Shown here: positions 1 to 7,781 of the stretch, one piece after another
Layout of the letters: every line of letters starts with the position of its first letter
How positions within the stretch are numbered: the first letter of the stretch is position 1
Assembly (NCBI RefSeq): GCF_016862435.1
Contig: NZ_BOMY01000020.1
Span: forward strand, 1-64,000
Source of the DNA: Paractinoplanes tereljensis
GTDB taxonomy: Bacteria; Actinomycetota; Actinomycetes; Mycobacteriales; Micromonosporaceae
Reading direction: 5' to 3'
Length of the DNA: 64,000 nt
Translations under genes and position numbers: made by a program
The notes under the pieces: generated by a model
The model's input: only the letters and a program-made list of their open reading frames with translations
What the model was told of the DNA's origin: nothing
Databases searched by the model: none

Positions 1-109
1 AACTCCGCAAGATCGCGCCGGGCTAGCTGGGAGGGTGCCTTGCGGGGCTTTGGCCCGCCGGTGCCGGTCGGTGTCGGGCGCGGCGCTGCGGGCGGCGGCG
101 CGCTTCGCA

Positions 110-156
110 GATCTTGTGGACTTGCTGCGCGCTCCTCGCGGGAACTCCGCAAGATC
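110..156. repeat. 47-bp imperfect palindromic repeat, copy 1
   Basis: The ends read GATCTTGTGGACTT and AACTCCGCAAGATC, which are near-complementary, so the element can fold into one hairpin of 47 bp. A half copy (the right arm, AACTCCGCAAGATCGCG) lies at 1-17, cut by the window edge. Two further elements of exactly the same 47-bp length are at 24963-25009 and 25045-25091. All lie between genes. It looks like a REP-type dispersed palindrome; no transposase is nearby. Confidence 0.6.
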
Positions 157-160
157 GCGG

Positions 161-265
161 CGGTCGCCGCGCGGACGGTCGCCGCGCGAACGGTCGCCGC
201 GCGAACGGTCGCCGCGCGAACGGTCGCCGCGCGGACGGTCGCCGTGCGGACGGTCGCTGTGGGTG
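161..265. repeat. 15-bp tandem repeat (minisatellite)
   Basis: Six complete copies of a 15-bp unit (CGGTCGCCGCGCGAA or ...GGA) run from 161 to 250, followed by a degenerate seventh. The array starts directly after palindromic copy 1. Short frames across it encode only GRRAN-like repeats without ribosome binding sites, so I treat it as non-coding. Bases 266-337 hold nothing I recognise. Confidence 0.8.
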
Positions 266-337
266 GCCAGCTGAGGTAAGCAGAGCAGCGCGTATTGGTT
301 AGCAGAGCAAAGCGCGTGCTGGGCACCATGTCGCGGG

Positions 338-1501
338 TCAGCATGGTTTGCCCTGGGCTCGCTCCAGAGCGGCGTCTATCAGCTGGTCGGTGGCGCCCAA
401 GTAAGGGCCGTCGTCGCCCATCTTGGTGCGTTCCGCGTCTATGCCGGGGCGGGCCGCGGCCAGCGTCGCGGCCATCCGCTCGGCGTCGACCTGCAGGCCG
501 CCCAGCAGCTCGGCGGTCTGGGAGGACGCCACCGCAGTGCGGCGGGCCAGGGTGCGCAGGGTGGACCACTCGACGTGCCAGGATCCGTCGGGGCGTTCGT
601 CGATCGCCTCGGCCGCCGCCAGGTGCAGGGTGGCGGCCAGCTGGGGAGCGGCCAGGGCGGCCCGGCGGATCAGCACGGACAGGACCGGGTTCTGCTTCTG
701 CGGCATCGCCGAGGAACTACCGCGCCCGGCTACCGCCGGTTCGGCCAGCTCGCCTATCTCGGGGCGGCCGGCCAGCAGCACGTCGTTGGCCAGCTTGCCC
801 CAGGCGTCGGTGCAGGTGACGAACGCGTCGGCGACCCGGGTGAACGGGGTTCGCGCGGTGTGCCAGGGCGGGCGGACGGCCAGGCCCAGGTTCGCGGCCG
901 CGATGGTGACCAGGTCGAGGGCGTGTTCCGGGGAGCCGGCCAGCACCGTGGGCGCGGCCAGGCTGCCGGCCGCGCCGCCGATCTGGACCGGCAGGTCGGC
1001 GGCCGCGATCAGCACGTCGCGGGCGTCCAGGATGCCGTGCAGCCAGCCGGCCGCCTTCAGCCCGAAGGTGATCGGGATGGCGTGCTGGGTGAGGGTCCGG
1101 GCGGCCATCCGGGTGGCCCGGTGCCGCTCGGCCAGGTAGGCCAGCTCGCCGATCTGCACGGACAGGTCGGCCTTGACCCGCTCGATGGTCGCACCGAGGT
1201 TGAGCACCAGTGCGGTGTCCAGCACGTCCTGGCTGGTCAAGCCGGTGTGCAGGGTTTCCCGGAGGTCCGGGTCAATCCGCTGCCGCAAGAGTTTGAGCAG
1301 CGGGATGACCGGGTTGCCGCCGTCCTCGGACTCCCGGGCCAGCACCGGCAGGTCGGCCGGTCCGACCAGGTCGCCCAGGTCGTGCGGCGAGCCGGTGACG
1401 GCGGCCAGCCAGGCCTCCTCGACCCGGACCATGGCGGCGACGATCGACTCGTCGGTGAACAGATCGCCGGCGCGGTGCTCGCCGGGCCAGAGGAGACTCA
1501 T
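338..1501 (-). CDS. pcaB: 3-carboxy-cis,cis-muconate cycloisomerase
   Basis: Converts 3-carboxy-cis,cis-muconate to 4-carboxymuconolactone, the step after protocatechuate ring cleavage in the beta-ketoadipate pathway; cytosolic, normally a tetramer. The 387-aa protein belongs to the fumarase/aspartase superfamily, with the signature loop GSSSAMPQKQNP near residue 260 and an early TSQD motif. Its ATG overlaps the TGA of pcaG (ATGA), so it is the last gene of a pcaH-pcaG-pcaB transcript. The usual next gene in actinomycetes, a fused pcaL/pcaDC, does not follow: only repeats lie downstream. The superfamily fold alone would also fit adenylosuccinate lyase; the operon decides the assignment. Confidence 0.9.
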   Translation of the reverse strand: MSLLWPGEHRAGDLFTDESIVAAMVRVEEAWLAAVTGSPHDLGDLVGPADLPVLARESEDGGNPVIPLLKLLRQRIDPDLRETLHTGLTSQDVLDTALVLNLGATIERVKADLSVQIGELAYLAERHRATRMAARTLTQHAIPITFGLKAAGWLHGILDARDVLIAAADLPVQIGGAAGSLAAPTVLAGSPEHALDLVTIAAANLGLAVRPPWHTARTPFTRVADAFVTCTDAWGKLANDVLLAGRPEIGELAEPAVAGRGSSSAMPQKQNPVLSVLIRRAALAAPQLAATLHLAAAEAIDERPDGSWHVEWSTLRTLARRTAVASSQTAELLGGLQVDAERMAATLAAARPGIDAERTKMGDDGPYLGATDQLIDAALERAQGKPC

Positions 1502-2052
1502 GCCCAGATGCCACGGTGCCTCGGGAAGCTCAGGAACACCGTCTCGTGCGGGCCCTGCAGGTGGATGTCGAAGACCACGCCGCTGTCGTCGGCCGCGGTG
1601 ATCAGGGTGCCGCGGCGGTCCTCGGCCACCGACTCGAGCAGCGCGTCCAGGTCGGTCGGCGCCGGCAGGTAGGCCCGGGTGAACAGCCGGTCGAGCAGGC
1701 CGCGGGCGAACACCGCGATCGCGAAGAAGGCCGGCTTGCCGGGCTCGGTCGGGCCGGGCGTGAGGGTGGAAAACCAGTAGTGCCCGTCGGCGTCGGTGGC
1801 GGCCCGGCCGAAACCGGTAAACGTCCAGCCGTCCCGGCGCAGCGAGCCGGGCTGCTGCAGGATCTTCCCGTCCGGGTCGGCCTGCCAGATCTCGATCATC
1901 GCGTCCGGCACCGGTACGCCGCTGCCGTCGAGCACCCGCCCGTGGAACCGGATCGCGCCGGCCCGCCCGGGCGGCACCAGCTCGTTGCCCTTCTCGTAGG
2001 GCAGCCCGAGGTGGAAGAAGGGGCCGACCGTCTGGCCCGGGGCGGCACTCAC
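1498..2052 (-). CDS. pcaG: protocatechuate 3,4-dioxygenase, alpha subunit
   Basis: Alpha subunit of the non-haem Fe(III) intradiol dioxygenase that opens protocatechuate to 3-carboxy-cis,cis-muconate. The 184-aa protein starts MSAAPGQTVGPFFHLGLPYE, with the family motifs GRVLDGSGVPVPDAMIEIWQ and FFAIAVFARGLLDRLFTRAY. The start is GTG at 2052, which overlaps the TGA of pcaH (GTGA), giving tight translational coupling suited to a 1:1 complex. The alpha subunit lacks the iron ligands, as expected; these sit in PcaH. Longer upstream frames are unlikely because they run through pcaH. Confidence 0.93.
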   Translation of the reverse strand: MSAAPGQTVGPFFHLGLPYEKGNELVPPGRAGAIRFHGRVLDGSGVPVPDAMIEIWQADPDGKILQQPGSLRRDGWTFTGFGRAATDADGHYWFSTLTPGPTEPGKPAFFAIAVFARGLLDRLFTRAYLPAPTDLDALLESVAEDRRGTLITAADDSGVVFDIHLQGPHETVFLSFPRHRGIWA

Positions 2053-2792
2053 GAGGGCTCCTCGGTGTCGAGCGGGGTGCGGTGGCTGCCGGTGAGCACG
2101 ATGTCCCAACGGTAGCCGAGGCTGTATTCCGGCGAGGTCAGGTCGTGGTCGTACCTGGCGATCAGCATCTCCCGGGCCTTCGGGTCGGTCACCGACTGGA
2201 AGATCGGGTCGAGCGCGAAGAGCGGGTCGCCCGGGAAGTACATCTGGGTGATCAGCCGCTGGGTGAAGTCGGTGCCGAACAGCGAGAAGTGAATGTGCGC
2301 CGGGCGCCACGCGTTGAGGTGGTTGCGCCACGGGTACGGACCGGGCTGGATGGTCTGGAACCGGTAGTAGCCGTCCGCGTCGGTGAGCACCCGGCCCTGC
2401 CCGGTGAAGTTCGGGTCGAGCGGCGCCGGGTGCTGGTCGCGCAGGTGGGCGTAGCGTCCCGCCGCGTTCGCCTGCCAGATCTCCACCAGCTGGTGCGGCA
2501 CCGGGCGGCCGTCGCCGTCGAGCACCCGGCCGGCCACCACGATCCGCGAGCCCTGCGGCTCGCCGGCGTGCTGGATGGTCAGGTCGGCCTCCGCCTCGGC
2601 GACGTCGGAGTGGCCGAAACACGGCGACCACAGCTCGACGCCCTCGGGGTCGATCGGATGCAGCGCCTTGGTCGGGTGCCGGAGGATGCTGCTGCGATAG
2701 GGCGGGTAGTCGAGGCGCGGCTGGATCTCGTGCGGGCCGTCCGCCTGACCGTCCGAGATCTCGCGGTCGATGTCCGCCTGGGTGGTCGTCAC
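2049..2792 (-). CDS. pcaH: protocatechuate 3,4-dioxygenase, beta subunit
   Basis: Catalytic, iron-binding subunit of protocatechuate 3,4-dioxygenase. The 247-aa protein shows the intradiol dioxygenase core: SGRVLDGDGRPVPHQLVEIWQ-type strand, the PYPW tyrosine and the AHIHF pair, which supply Fe(III) ligands in this family. I chose the GTG at 2792 because it gives the family's usual length and N-terminus (TTTQADIDREI). It is the first gene of the pcaHGB transcript and is divergent from an IclR regulator 67 bp away, the classic arrangement for protocatechuate-inducible control. Confidence 0.93.
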   Translation of the reverse strand: MTTTQADIDREISDGQADGPHEIQPRLDYPPYRSSILRHPTKALHPIDPEGVELWSPCFGHSDVAEAEADLTIQHAGEPQGSRIVVAGRVLDGDGRPVPHQLVEIWQANAAGRYAHLRDQHPAPLDPNFTGQGRVLTDADGYYRFQTIQPGPYPWRNHLNAWRPAHIHFSLFGTDFTQRLITQMYFPGDPLFALDPIFQSVTDPKAREMLIARYDHDLTSPEYSLGYRWDIVLTGSHRTPLDTEEPS

Positions 2793-2834
2793 GCAATCGA
2801 AACTAGGCCCCGGCGGTTGCGGGCGCGATACTTG

Positions 2835-2853
2835 CCTTCCATTGGACGGAAGG
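2835..2853. promoter_or_regulatory. candidate IclR-type operator between pcaH and its regulator
   Basis: A 6-bp perfect inverted repeat CCTTCC-N7-GGAAGG lies in the 67-bp divergent gap, and its right arm overlaps the ribosome binding site (GGAAGGA) of the regulator gene. The position suggests autoregulation and control of pcaHGB, but the right arm may just be the ribosome binding site. Confidence 0.4.
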
Positions 2854-2859
2854 AACACC

Positions 2860-3603
2860 ATGTCGGCGAGCGTCACCTCCCGGGCCCTGGACCTGCTGGG
2901 TGCGTTCGACGCCGACCATCGGGCGCTCACCCTCAGCACCCTGGCCCGGCGGGCCGGACTGCCCCTGGCGACCGCCCATCGCCTGGTCGGCGAGCTGCAG
3001 CGGTGGGGCGCGCTGGCCCGGCTGGAGTCGGGTGAGTACGTGATCGGCCGTCGCCTGTGGGACCTCGGGCTGCTCGCCCCGGTGCAGGCCGGGCTGCGCC
3101 AGGCCGCCTCCCCGTTCCTGCACGACCTGTACGGCGCGACCCTGGCCACCGTGCACCTGGCGGTCCGGGACGGCTGCGAGGTGCTGTACATCGACCGGCT
3201 CGCCGGGCACGTTTCGGTGCCGGTGGTGAGCAAGGTCGGCTCGCGGCTGCCGATGCACGCCACCGGGGTGGGCAAGGTACTGCTCGCGCACGCTCCCGAG
3301 CCGGTCCGGGCCGAGGTGCTGGGCAAGCTCACCCGGGTCACGCCGTACACGATCACCCAGCCGGCGCGACTGCTGGACCAGCTGCGGCGGGTGCGGGCCG
3401 AGGGGTTCGCCACCACCGGCGAGGAGATGAGCCTCGGCGCCTGCTCGGTCGCCGTTCCGGTGCGCGGCCCGGCCGGCGAGGTGGTGGCGGCGCTCGGTCT
3501 GGTGGTGCCCGACCTGCGCCGGGAACGCGCCCGCCTGGTGGCCGCGCTGCAGGTGGCGACGCAGGGCATCAGCCGGGTGCTGGCTTCCGGTCAGTGGAAT
3601 TAG
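2860..3603 (+). CDS. IclR-family regulator of the pca genes
   Basis: A 247-aa IclR-type regulator: N-terminal winged helix-turn-helix (residues about 1-65, LSTLARRAGLPLATAHRLVGEL) and a C-terminal effector domain with the family motif SRLPMHATGVGKVLLA. Start ATG at 2860 follows a GGAAGGA ribosome binding site. It is divergent from pcaHGB and 40 bp upstream of pobA, so by analogy with PcaR/PcaU/PobR proteins it probably responds to protocatechuate or 4-hydroxybenzoate. Effector and sign of control cannot be read from the sequence. Confidence 0.85.
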   Translation: MSASVTSRALDLLGAFDADHRALTLSTLARRAGLPLATAHRLVGELQRWGALARLESGEYVIGRRLWDLGLLAPVQAGLRQAASPFLHDLYGATLATVHLAVRDGCEVLYIDRLAGHVSVPVVSKVGSRLPMHATGVGKVLLAHAPEPVRAEVLGKLTRVTPYTITQPARLLDQLRRVRAEGFATTGEEMSLGACSVAVPVRGPAGEVVAALGLVVPDLRRERARLVAALQVATQGISRVLASGQWN

Positions 3604-3643
3604 CGGCTTGCCCCACCAGGCCCGGGGCGGGTTGTCTGGAGGT

Positions 3644-4801
3644 ATGCGTACCCAGGTCGCCATCATCGGCGCCGGCCCGTCGGGCCTGCTTCTGTCCCAT
3701 CTGCTCGCCCAGGGCGGCGTCGACTCGGTGGTCCTCGAGACCCGCTCCCAGGAGTACGTCGCGTCCCGCGTCCGGGCCGGCATCCTCGAGCAGTCGAGCG
3801 TCGATCTGCTCACCTCGGTGGGTCTCGGCGACCGGCTGCGCGCGGAGGGCGATGAGCACCGCGGCATCTATCTGAATTTCGCCGGCGAGCGGCATCATCT
3901 CGACTTCGTCGATCTGACCGGCCGCTCGGTCTGGGTCTACGGCCAGACCGAGGTGCAGAAGGACCTGGTCGCGGCGGGTACGGCCGATGCACGGTACGAG
4001 GTGACCGACGTCCAGCTGCACGACGTCGACTCCGACCGCCCCTACGTGACCTACGTTGACGCGGCGAACACCCCGAAGCGGCTCGACGCCGACGTGATCG
4101 CCGGCTGTGACGGGTCGTTCGGGCCGAGCCGGCAGGCGGTGCCGGCCGAGCATTTCGAGCGCACCTACCCGTACTCCTGGCTGGGGATTTTGGCCGATGT
4201 GGCACCTTCCACCGATGAACTGATCTACGCCTGGCATCGGAATGGTTTTGCCCTGCATTCGATGCGTTCACCCACGGTGAGCCGCCTCTACCTGCAGGTG
4301 CCGAACGGCACCGACCCGGCGAGTTGGTCGGACGAGCGGATCTGGGACGAGCTGGCGGTGCGGCTCGGGCACGGGCAGGACGGCTGGAAGCTGACGCCCG
4401 GCCCGATCACCGAGAAGAGCGTGCTGCCGATGCGCAGTTACGTGCAGACGCCGATGCGGCACGGCCGGGTGTTCCTGGCCGGCGACGCCGCGCACATCGT
4501 GCCGCCCACCGGCGCGAAGGGCCTCAACCTGGCGATCGCCGACGTCTCCCTCCTCAGCAAAGCCCTCATTGCCATGCTGACCGAAAACAATCACGAACTG
4601 GCGGACAGCTACTCGGATGACGCGCTGCGGCGGGTCTGGCGCTGCACGCATTTCTCCTGGTGGATGACGACGATGCTGCACACCAGCGACGACCCGTTCG
4701 ACGCCCAGCTCCAGCTGTCGCAGCTCAAGTGGGTCACGACCTCGAATGCCGGGGCGACCGGGCTGGCGGAGAACTACGCGGGCCTGCCGATCGGGTTCTG
4801 A
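3644..4801 (+). CDS. pobA: 4-hydroxybenzoate 3-monooxygenase
   Basis: FAD- and NAD(P)H-dependent hydroxylase that turns 4-hydroxybenzoate into protocatechuate, feeding the adjacent PcaHG. The 385-aa protein (family about 390) has the GxGxxG dinucleotide motif at the N-terminus (IIGAGPSGLLLS), the RAGILEQ segment and the flavin ribityl-binding motif GDAAHIVPPTGAKGLNLA. ATG at 3644 follows GGAGG; an in-frame upstream extension lacks a ribosome binding site. The last 68 bp overlap the 3' end of the convergent YibE/F gene. Confidence 0.92.
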   Translation: MRTQVAIIGAGPSGLLLSHLLAQGGVDSVVLETRSQEYVASRVRAGILEQSSVDLLTSVGLGDRLRAEGDEHRGIYLNFAGERHHLDFVDLTGRSVWVYGQTEVQKDLVAAGTADARYEVTDVQLHDVDSDRPYVTYVDAANTPKRLDADVIAGCDGSFGPSRQAVPAEHFERTYPYSWLGILADVAPSTDELIYAWHRNGFALHSMRSPTVSRLYLQVPNGTDPASWSDERIWDELAVRLGHGQDGWKLTPGPITEKSVLPMRSYVQTPMRHGRVFLAGDAAHIVPPTGAKGLNLAIADVSLLSKALIAMLTENNHELADSYSDDALRRVWRCTHFSWWMTTMLHTSDDPFDAQLQLSQLKWVTTSNAGATGLAENYAGLPIGF

Positions 4802-5885
4802 CCACCAGGACGGCGAGGGCGGTGGTGATCGGCACCGAGGCGACCAGGCCGATGGTGCCGACCGCGCTGCGGAGGATCTCGCTCGCGACGAGTTCCCCGG
4901 TGAGCACGTCCCGCACCGGCGAACTTCCGGTGGCAAGCAACAACAACAAGGGCAGAGAGGCGCCGGCGTACGCGAGGACAAGCGTATTCACCGCGGAGGC
5001 GACGTGCGCCCGGCCGACCCGGCTGGCCGCTCGGTAGATCTCCCGGCGGCTGCGGTCACCATGCGCGGCCAGCTCGGCGACCGTGGCGGCCTGGGTGACG
5101 GTGACGTCGTCGAGGACGCCGAGCGCGCCGATCACGATCCCGGCCAGCAGCAGCCCGCGCATGTCCAGGCCGGCCTGGGTGGCGGCGAGGAACGCGGCGT
5201 CGTCGCCGGCCACCCCGGTCAGGTGCAGGGCGGCGGTGAACCCGGCCCCGAGCAGCCCGGTGACGACCAGGCTGGCCAGCGTGCCGGCGATCGCCACCGA
5301 GGTGTGCACGTTGACCCCGTGCGTCAGGTACAGCGCCGCGAACATGATCGCGGCGCTGCCGACCACCGCGACCAGCAGCGGGTTCTCGCCCTTGAGGATG
5401 GCCGGGATGACGAACAGCAGCAGCACCGCGAAGCTCACCGCGAGCCCGACCAGCGCGGTCAGCCCGAGCCGCCGCCCGAACGCGAGCACGGCCAGGACGA
5501 CCGCCACCAGCAGCCAGATCATCGGCCCGGCCCGCTGGTGGTCGACGACCGTGTAGTCCCGGCCGCCCGGCACCGCGCCCGGCAGGTGCAGCAGCACCAC
5601 GTCGTCGCCGGTCGCGATGGCCGGCGCGCCCGGCCCGCTCGGCACGTCGACGGTGACCGTGCTGCCGTCGCCGAGCCGCACGGTCGCGGTGGTGCCGGCG
5701 ATCGCGGTGACCCTGGCGTTCACCCGTTCGCCTGGATCTCCGGCCGATCCGAGATGAATTCGGCCGGGCCAGAGCACGGCCATCGCCACCAGGGTGGCGA
5801 TGGCGGCGGGGATCAGCACGGCGGCAAGGACCCGCCGGGTGCGGGGATCGGCAGGCCCGGAGGGTACGCCGTGCGAGTGACTCAC
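4734..5885 (-). CDS. YibE/F-family membrane protein
   Basis: A 383-aa integral membrane protein. After a short polar N-terminus it has one membrane helix (LAAVLIPAAIATLVAMAVLW), an extracytoplasmic beta-rich domain (about residues 45-120, with TATVRLGDGSTVTVDVPSG), then about seven helices. The segments GVLDDVTVTQAATV and HVASAVNTLVLAYAGASLPL are typical of YibE/F proteins. Family function is unproven; a transport role is often assumed. It overlaps the convergent pobA by 68 bp. Next gene upstream is divergent. Confidence 0.85.
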   Translation of the reverse strand: MSHSHGVPSGPADPRTRRVLAAVLIPAAIATLVAMAVLWPGRIHLGSAGDPGERVNARVTAIAGTTATVRLGDGSTVTVDVPSGPGAPAIATGDDVVLLHLPGAVPGGRDYTVVDHQRAGPMIWLLVAVVLAVLAFGRRLGLTALVGLAVSFAVLLLFVIPAILKGENPLLVAVVGSAAIMFAALYLTHGVNVHTSVAIAGTLASLVVTGLLGAGFTAALHLTGVAGDDAAFLAATQAGLDMRGLLLAGIVIGALGVLDDVTVTQAATVAELAAHGDRSRREIYRAASRVGRAHVASAVNTLVLAYAGASLPLLLLLATGSSPVRDVLTGELVASEILRSAVGTIGLVASVPITTALAVLVVRTRSAGPRSSPPARSPRHSRS

Positions 5886-6012
5886 AGTGCGGCGACGCTA
5901 GTTCGGTCGCGCTCTTATTCACAAGTAGACATATGCGCAGCTCCAGCCGATCTCGGCGCCGATCGGGGCGGCCGCTATCGTGGGCCGCGGCCCCCAGCTA
6001 TCGGAGTGACCC

Positions 6013-7053
6013 GTGAGCCAGAACCGCCTCGGCGAGGAGATCGACTGGACCCCGCCGGCCCCGCCGCCGCCGGCGTCGCCTCCTCCTGCCGCGCCGCCCC
6101 GCACTCGGCGGATCGGCTCGCTGGAGGTCCTAGCCGCGCTGCTCGTCCTGCTGGTGATCTTCCGGGGCTGGCTCGGCGGCCTGGTCGACGGTGAACGCCT
6201 GCAGACGTGGACCACGGTGTTCGTGTCGGTGCTGGTCCAGGCCGTACCCTTCCTGGTTTTCGGGGTCGCGCTGTCCGCGGTGATCGCGGTGTTCGTACCT
6301 CGCTCGTTCTGGGCCAAGGCCCTCCCCCGCCATCCCGCCCTCGCCGTGCCCGCCGCCGGCCTGGCCGGCGTGATTTTGCCCGGCTGCGAATGCGGCAGCG
6401 TGCCGATCGCAGGGTCGCTGATCCGCCGGGGTGTCACGCCGGCCGCGGCCCTGGCGTTCCTGCTGGCCGCACCGGCGATCAACCCGATCGTGCTGGCCGC
6501 CACCGCCGTCGCCTTCCCCGGCAAACCGGAGATGGTGGTCGCGCGCGGCGTGGCCAGCCTGATCGTGGCGGTCGCGATGGGCTGGCTGTGGCTGCGCATC
6601 GGCAAGCCTGAATGGATCCGGCTGCCGCACCGCCCGGACGTGGACGGCGAGTCGAAGGCGCACGCGTTCTGGGCAGCGGTCCGGCACGACGTCATGCACG
6701 CCGGTGGCTACCTGGTGCTGGGGGCCGCGGCCGCCGCCACCATCAACGTGGTGGTGCCGGCCTCGTGGCTGCAGCGCCTCGCCGAGAACCCGATTCTGTC
6801 GGTGCTGGCCCTGGCCGTACTGGCCGTCCTGCTGTCGATCTGCAGCGAGGCCGACGCGTTCGTGGCGGCGTCGCTGTCGCAGTTCTCGCTGACCTCGCGG
6901 CTGGTGTTCCTGGTGGTCGGCCCGATGGTCGACCTGAAGCTGATCGCCATGCAGACCGGCGTGTTCGGGCGGCGCTTCGTGGTGCGTTTCGCCCCCACGA
7001 CGTTCGTCGCCGCCATCCTGGTCGGCACGGCCGCGGGGTTGGTGCTGCTGTGA
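6013..7053 (+). CDS. ArsP/UPF0718-family permease
   Basis: A 346-aa polytopic membrane protein of the permease family that includes ArsP and B. subtilis YcgR. It has a Pro/Ala-rich cytoplasmic N-terminus (residues about 13-35), then two bundles of helices. The hallmark LPGCECGSVPIAGSLIRRGV with its CxC pair and the AAPAINPIVL stretch are present. GTG start at 6013. It overlaps the next gene by GTGA, as YcgR pairs with YcgQ, pointing to a two-part complex. Substrate is unknown; metal or metalloid export is possible. Confidence 0.85.
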   Translation: MSQNRLGEEIDWTPPAPPPPASPPPAAPPRTRRIGSLEVLAALLVLLVIFRGWLGGLVDGERLQTWTTVFVSVLVQAVPFLVFGVALSAVIAVFVPRSFWAKALPRHPALAVPAAGLAGVILPGCECGSVPIAGSLIRRGVTPAAALAFLLAAPAINPIVLAATAVAFPGKPEMVVARGVASLIVAVAMGWLWLRIGKPEWIRLPHRPDVDGESKAHAFWAAVRHDVMHAGGYLVLGAAAAATINVVVPASWLQRLAENPILSVLALAVLAVLLSICSEADAFVAASLSQFSLTSRLVFLVVGPMVDLKLIAMQTGVFGRRFVVRFAPTTFVAAILVGTAAGLVLL

Positions 7054-7781
7054 GCCGGTTGACGCAGGCCGTTGTCCTGCTTCTCTTCGGCGGGGCCATT
7101 CTGCGCGCCTCGGTCACCGACCTCTACCTGCGCTATGTCAAGGAAGGGCTGCGGCCCTTCCTCATCGTCGCCGGCCTCCTGCTGGTCGCGGCGGCGGTGA
7201 TGACGCTGTGGCAGTCGTTGCGAGCCGGCGAGGCCGAGGAGGAGCACGACGCCGGGCACGATCACGGGCACTCGCATGCGCATGAGCCGCGCATCGGGTG
7301 GCTGCTCATCCTGCCGGTGCTCGGGCTGCTGCTGGTGGCGCCGCCCGCGCTCGGTTCCTTCGCGGCCGGGAAGTCCGGCAGTGTTTCGGCCACCCCGGTG
7401 TCCGATTCGGATTACCCGGCGTTGCCGGCCGGGGACCCGGCGCCGGTGAGCCTGCTCGACTACGCGTCGCGGGCGCTCTTCGACGAGGGCAAGAGCCTGA
7501 CCGGCCGCAACGTCCGGCTGACCGGCTTCGTCACGCCGGCCCCGGACGGTTCGCCGATGCTGGCCCGGATCGTGCTCAGCTGCTGCGCCGCCGACGGCCG
7601 CCCGATCAAGCTCGGCCTGACCGGCCAGGTCCCGCAGGAGGTCGCGGCCGACACGTGGATCGAGGTCGTGGGCGTCTACAGCACCCAGCGCGGCAAGGAC
7701 CCGGTCAACGAGGTCGACGTCGCCTACCTCGAGGTGAAGACCTGGCAGGAGATCGACCAGCCGAAGCAGCCCTACGCGTGA
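7050..7781 (+). CDS. TIGR03943/DUF1980 (YcgQ-like) permease partner
   Basis: A 243-aa protein with two N-terminal helices joined by a His-rich loop (HDAGHDHGHSHAHE, about residues 68-81), a third helix, and a C-terminal soluble domain carrying SCCAADGRPIKLGL, the family's CC motif. It pairs with the upstream permease (GTGA overlap), the standard UPF0718/UPF0703 couple. The His-rich loop suggests binding of zinc or a similar divalent metal, which is inference. GTG start at 7050 is set by the overlap and gives the family's usual N-terminus. Confidence 0.85.
   Translation: MSRLTQAVVLLLFGGAILRASVTDLYLRYVKEGLRPFLIVAGLLLVAAAVMTLWQSLRAGEAEEEHDAGHDHGHSHAHEPRIGWLLILPVLGLLLVAPPALGSFAAGKSGSVSATPVSDSDYPALPAGDPAPVSLLDYASRALFDEGKSLTGRNVRLTGFVTPAPDGSPMLARIVLSCCAADGRPIKLGLTGQVPQEVAADTWIEVVGVYSTQRGKDPVNEVDVAYLEVKTWQEIDQPKQPYA

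Noticed and set aside
35..302. Short frames with GRRAN/ARTVA repeats over the minisatellite
   Set aside because: All three frames are open merely because the repeat is GC-rich and a multiple of three; no ribosome binding site or protein-like composition.
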